36,361 nt of DNA from Lentisphaerota bacterium (lineage in GTDB: Bacteria > Verrucomicrobiota > Lentisphaeria > Victivallales > Victivallaceae): assembly GCA_024225035.1 (NCBI GenBank), contig JAAEMX010000016.1, positions 1 to 36,361 on the forward strand, in the 5' to 3' direction. The position numbers and the translations under genes were made by a program. The number at the start of each line of letters is the position of its first letter. The stretch's first letter is position 1. The notes beneath the pieces were generated by a model. That model did no database searches. It was not told the origin of the DNA and saw only the letters and a program-made list of their open reading frames with translations. This document shows positions 33,656 to 36,361 of the stretch, piece by piece.

Positions 33656-34256
33656 TGATCTCGGTACAATGGATAATTATCGGGTTGGGCTTTTTAATGC
33701 TAAGCTTGATTGTTTATTGTTTACTTTAATAAAATCAAAAGACTGTACAAAGTGCCCTACATTAAAATGCCCATGGTACATATGGGGAATAATGTTATTT
33801 ATGTTGATATTTGTTGCCATATGGTTGATTTGCAGTTTTTATTTATACCATAAAATGCACGTTCATAATATCAAGATATGTAAAGATATGGACAAGCATT
33901 ATAACACCATATATGCGGCTTATGGTAAAATATTAAAAAATGAAGAACGCTATAATGCCATTTGGGAAAAGATATTGAAAGAAGATCCCCAAATTAGCTC
34001 TAAATTAAAAAATTCTCTGAACAAACTATCAAATTATGATAAACCCAAAAAAGAAATTGATTCGAGATGGACTCATTTAGATCGAGTAAGGCAATCCTAT
34101 CAAATGCAATATAATGATTTTATCGTAGTTATCGGAGCTACTTTTATTTTTATAGCATAAATTACTCCACTGGTAAGTCATTTTATTACATCAAGTTACA
34201 TAAAAATAGAATTAGATAAATTTCAAAAAGAATACAAAGATAATGAAAAAAATTAG
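33656..34256 (+). pseudogene. Decayed second copy of the three-TM cysteine-motif protein
   Basis: ATG 33656 has a ribosome binding site (GAAGGTG) and encodes a first membrane segment (MISVQWIIIGLGFLMLSL...) that stops at 33730. The downstream frame continues the homology: CTKCPTLKCPWYIW followed by a second membrane segment and FYLYHK, matching the first copy's CPYRHICWPRW...FFIYHH; then QSYQMQYNDFIVVIG. A TAA at 34158 interrupts the third membrane segment, after which ITPLVSHFI continues in the same frame (paralogue: VIPILSHLI) to TAG at 34254. The net length shift is one base. It is thus a frameshift plus a nonsense codon in a paralogue of the gene at 32687. Confidence 0.75.
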
Positions 34257-34640
34257 AGTCTAAGGTTGATGTCAACCCATTTTGCTTGAGCTTAAATCTT
34301 CAAAAATAGGCCAATTTGGGTTTACGGCACTAAAAAAAGTGAAAAAAAATCCAAATTTTATGCAAGTTTTATTATGAGCTACTCACAGCTAACTGCACAT
34401 AGGCTGATTTGCTCTCTTACAAAATTCTCAAAAGCTATCTCTATACCAGCATCTTTTGACAGAATATTTACTCTTTTAGGGAATTGACATAATAAATAAA
34501 GGAACTGAATTGCCATTTTCACAATGAAAAAAAATTTAAGTGAAACCATGAATCATAAATATTTAATAAAAAATGAAGACGAATACGATGTTATTATAAA
34601 AAAAGTATACCCTTTGGGCGTTCCAGTAAATTGCATTCAA
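34257..34640. other. Intergenic stretch with hairpins and a possible gene remnant
   Basis: About 380 AT-rich bases. It contains GGTTGA-TG-TCAACC (34264-34277), a long-loop AATTTGG/CCAAATT repeat (34313-34319/34351-34357), and on the minus strand about 33 clean codons ending at TAG near 34374 (KRVNILSKDAGIEIAFENFV...), possibly the tail of a lost gene. A short plus-strand frame starting at 34524 overlaps the glycosyltransferase end and lacks an RBS. Nothing here is certain. Confidence 0.4.
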
Positions 34641-35567
34641 TTAAATGAAAAGCAGGAAGACGCCAAGATTACGCATAAAACCGTGTTTGAATATGCGATG
34701 CTTAAAGAGAACTCTCCAGGCTTTAAAAGTTGAACAATTTTTCAGTTTAACAAAATCTGCAAGAAATGTGATTTGATCGGCAGTCAATTCTTTTTCATAT
34801 CGCTCAAGGAAAGCGGCGGCTTGATTGACATCCTGCAAAAATCTATTTTTAAGAGCTTTCCTGCCTGTCAAGGCTTTTCTTATCAGGTATTTGATTCCAT
34901 ATTCAGATGCACCAAAAATATTACCGGCGTACTGTCGGTACAAAAGTGTAGACTCGTCAAGATAAACAATGTGACCAAAGGCGGCTGCCACCAGAGATAT
35001 CCAGTGATCATGCATTACTTCGGTGTCGGGGACAGGCGCGGCAAGTTCAAGCAACACTCTGTTGATCAGCATGGTGCAGCCGCTTGGGATATTCTGCACA
35101 AGCAATTTATTCAGTTTAATTTTTGCAGGCTGAAGACTCTGATAGCAAAAACAAGATTCAGCGATTATAGCTTTATTTTTGTTTATGACGTATTTATCAG
35201 TAAAAACAAGTATTGGGGTATCTTTTTTGACAGCTTCTTCAGTTTCTCTCATTTTGGCAAACGACTTGCTTACTTTGTCATTCAGCCATATATCGTCATG
35301 ATCTGAAAACATTATGTAAGGAGCACTAGAAGCTTGTATTAATTTAGAAAAATTACTTTTTGTACAGCTTTTACCTTTAGACTGTATTAATTGGATTTTA
35401 TCAGGATATTTTGAGCAGTATGACGCAACTATTTCTAGCGTTTGATCACATGAACCTCCATCTCTGATTAAAAGTCTCCAATTATCCATATCCTGGTTAA
35501 TTATAGAGTCAATTTGTTTGCTTATATAATTTTTAGAATTGTATGATGCGAGCAAAATATCAATCAT
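34641..35567 (-). CDS. Family 2 glycosyltransferase (rhamnosyltransferase-like)
   Basis: Soluble or peripheral GT-A glycosyltransferase of 308 residues. The N-terminus MIDILLASYNS is the classic GT2 start; DGGSCDQT (36-43) binds nucleotide, and DHDDIW (89-94) is the metal-binding DxD-type motif typical of rhamnosyltransferases. PSGCTMLINRVLLE (about 163-176) and HDHWISLVAAAFG (about 186-198) are the acceptor/catalytic segments, and the protein ends FKHGFMRNLGVFLLFI, as such enzymes often do. The ATG 35567 has AAGG six bases upstream; extending the frame to 35795 gives no conserved sequence. It likely belongs to a surface-polysaccharide region, together with the interrupted gene at 36134. Confidence 0.9.
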   Translation of the reverse strand: MIDILLASYNSKNYISKQIDSIINQDMDNWRLLIRDGGSCDQTLEIVASYCSKYPDKIQLIQSKGKSCTKSNFSKLIQASSAPYIMFSDHDDIWLNDKVSKSFAKMRETEEAVKKDTPILVFTDKYVINKNKAIIAESCFCYQSLQPAKIKLNKLLVQNIPSGCTMLINRVLLELAAPVPDTEVMHDHWISLVAAAFGHIVYLDESTLLYRQYAGNIFGASEYGIKYLIRKALTGRKALKNRFLQDVNQAAAFLERYEKELTADQITFLADFVKLKNCSTFKAWRVLFKHRIFKHGFMRNLGVFLLFI

Positions 35568-36133
35568 TTTATACCTTTTTATTGTCCAGCTGTCGGCTCC
35601 AGATTTAGCAAAGCCACAATTTAAAATTTCTCCTCCTAAATTACTTAGAGCTGTGCAACCTTTTTTTAGTGTTGATATCAGTAACAACAATCGTAAAACC
35701 GCCACCCGCAAATCCCGGCCATAACGAGGCTCTTGATTTGTATAACATTTTAAGCATTGATTGTAGATTTTTTTATTGTAGCTTTGAAAACACACATAAT
35801 CATTCTACTGGTTAAATTTTATTTTTGTTTTAAAACGCATTTTACGAAAGGTTGCACTTTTTACTTTCTTCAACTCATTGATGTTTCCTGGTTACAGCCT
35901 ATTTAAAATTAACACTTTCTTAGACGGAATCAATTTAAAAGTAATCTTATTGATTTTTTTTAAAAAAAAATAAAAAATCATAACTTATGTTAGCAAATTA
36001 TTTACTTGCATTTAAATTATCATAAGGAGGAATGAAATCTAAATATTTAAGAGGGTAATAAAGCGGATTGCAAGCTGCCATATTGATAGAGGGTAAATAT
36101 CTTTAAATTTCATAATAATAAGGGGGAAGCATC
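35568..36133. other. AT-rich intergenic region between divergent polysaccharide genes
   Basis: 566 bases with no supportable gene. The plus-strand stretch 35935-35990 has long T and A runs typical of an UP element or promoter. AAGGAGG at about 36023-36029 is followed one base later by a short ATG frame of eight codons (MKSKYLRG), too close to be convincing. It should hold the promoters of both flanking genes. Confidence 0.5.
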
Positions 36134-36262
36134 GTGAATAAAAAAAGAATATTGGTCGTTGGCGCAAATGGTTATATAGGAAGATATCTTGTAAAACTTT
36201 TATTAGACATGAAACATGACATTGTAGTGCACCCCATTTGTCAATGGCGGCACTACATATAA
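36134..36262 (+). pseudogene. Rossmann-fold NAD(P)-binding (SDR-type) gene cut by an IS element
   Basis: GTG 36134 follows AGGGGG (36121-36126). The product begins MNKKRILVVGANGYIGRYLVKLLLD, with the GxxGxxG dinucleotide-binding motif of NAD-dependent epimerase/dehydratases and NAD(P)H-binding SDR proteins. After about 30 codons the sequence runs into the end of an IS3-family element at 36223, and the frame then closes at TAA 36260-36262 inside IS sequence. The rest of the gene, if it remains, is beyond the window on the far side of the element. A sugar-nucleotide role is suggested only by the glycosyltransferase next door. Confidence 0.75.
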
Positions 36263-36361
36263 GTGAGAAAAATTTTGATTTTTCATTTAAGCACCTCATG
36301 CCGCAACATTGAACCATCTTTCATACTCATATGGAGTCATATAAGCTAAGGTCGAATGAGG
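36223..36361 (-). mobile_element. IS3-family (IS150-like) insertion sequence, partial
   Basis: The element starts at 36223 with TGTAGTGCACCCCATTTGTC, which resembles the terminal inverted repeat of IS150-group elements (TGTACTGCACCC...). Its transposase reads leftward towards this end, as IS3-family orfB does, with the stop about 73 bases from the tip. The other end is outside the window. Confidence 0.75.
36296..36361 (-). CDS. IS3-family transposase orfB, C-terminal fragment
   Basis: The last 21 codons before the TGA at 36296-36298 read PHSTLAYMTPYEYERWFNVAA. This matches the conserved end of IS3-family DDE transposases ('R.HS.LgY.tP.eye'). It catalyses excision and insertion of the element. 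The gene continues past the right edge of the window, so its intactness cannot be judged. Confidence 0.85.
   Translation of the reverse strand, partial: PHSTLAYMTPYEYERWFNVAA

Noticed and set aside
34524..34733. Plus-strand reading frame of 69 codons before the glycosyltransferase end
   Set aside because: No ribosome binding site, and its last third lies antisense to the conserved C-terminus of the glycosyltransferase gene. Kept only as part of the intergenic description.
35568..35795. N-terminal extension of the family 2 glycosyltransferase
   Set aside because: The conserved GT2 start MIDILLASYN begins at 35567 with a suitable RBS; the extra 76 residues show no family pattern.
36039..36317. 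Minus-strand frame of 92 codons at the right edge
   Set aside because: It runs across both the SDR start and the IS end in the wrong frame; the transposase end uses a different frame.

Overview
The window looks like a chromosomal segment of a Gram-negative bacterium of the PVC superphylum, most likely Lentisphaerota. This is inferred from gene content; there is no rRNA to confirm it. Pointers are a fused RpiB-GlyA protein, a topoisomerase I whose C-terminus carries unusual cysteine-free repeats, signal-peptide-bearing orphan secreted proteins, periplasmic adaptor (HlyD-type) proteins, and a remnant of an H-X9-DG pseudopilin, a family greatly expanded in Lentisphaerota and Planctomycetota. Base composition is moderate in the core genes and visibly AT-richer from about 31.1 kb to the right edge.

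Layout. 1-228: a foldable non-coding stretch with mutually exclusive pairings, then a promoter. 229-3538 (+): dxs (isoprenoid precursors), a small exported helical protein and rfbB (dTDP-sugar synthesis), closed by a terminator. 3690-4891 (+): an unrecognised acidic protein and a GyrI-like ligand-binding protein. 4959-8955 (-): an operon of GNAT acetyltransferase, YwlE-type phosphatase, RpiB::GlyA fusion and serS, which echoes the Bacillus ywlB...ywlE-rpiB...glyA neighbourhood. 9267-11484 (+): a GT83-like membrane glycosyltransferase and recX. 11491-16000 (-): an AEC permease, uvrA and a methyltransferase. 16135-17945 (+): a 2H phosphoesterase, an exported protein and a broken lipoprotein gene. 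18076-19737 (+): an AhpD-like protein and an AlbA_2 protein. 19847-24163 (+): a compact three-gene module of an HlyD adaptor, a GAF-like/HlyD membrane protein and a PqqD-like/M50 protease/HlyD protein. 24168-31087 (-): GH5 glycosidase, topA, a hotdog thioesterase, an SSS symporter and a frameshifted methyltransferase.

Right-hand accessory region. A pseudopilin remnant abuts a tyrosine integrase (31364) that seems to have lost internal segments. It is followed by a small cassette: a three-TM cysteine-motif protein, a Cas2-like (SinR-type) ferredoxin-fold protein, and a second, decayed copy of the same TM protein. Beyond this lie a family 2 glycosyltransferase on the minus strand and the first codons of a Rossmann-fold sugar-nucleotide-type gene cut by an IS3-family (IS150-like) element that runs off the window.

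The two most system-like units are the HlyD/GAF-HlyD/M50-HlyD operon, which has no ABC ATPase or outer-membrane channel beside it, and the TM / Cas2-like / TM' cassette behind the integrase. Four genes in the window are disrupted: the lipoprotein at 17630, the methyltransferase at 30273, the TM' copy at 33656 and the SDR at 36134. At least two of these could be base-calling errors rather than true decay.
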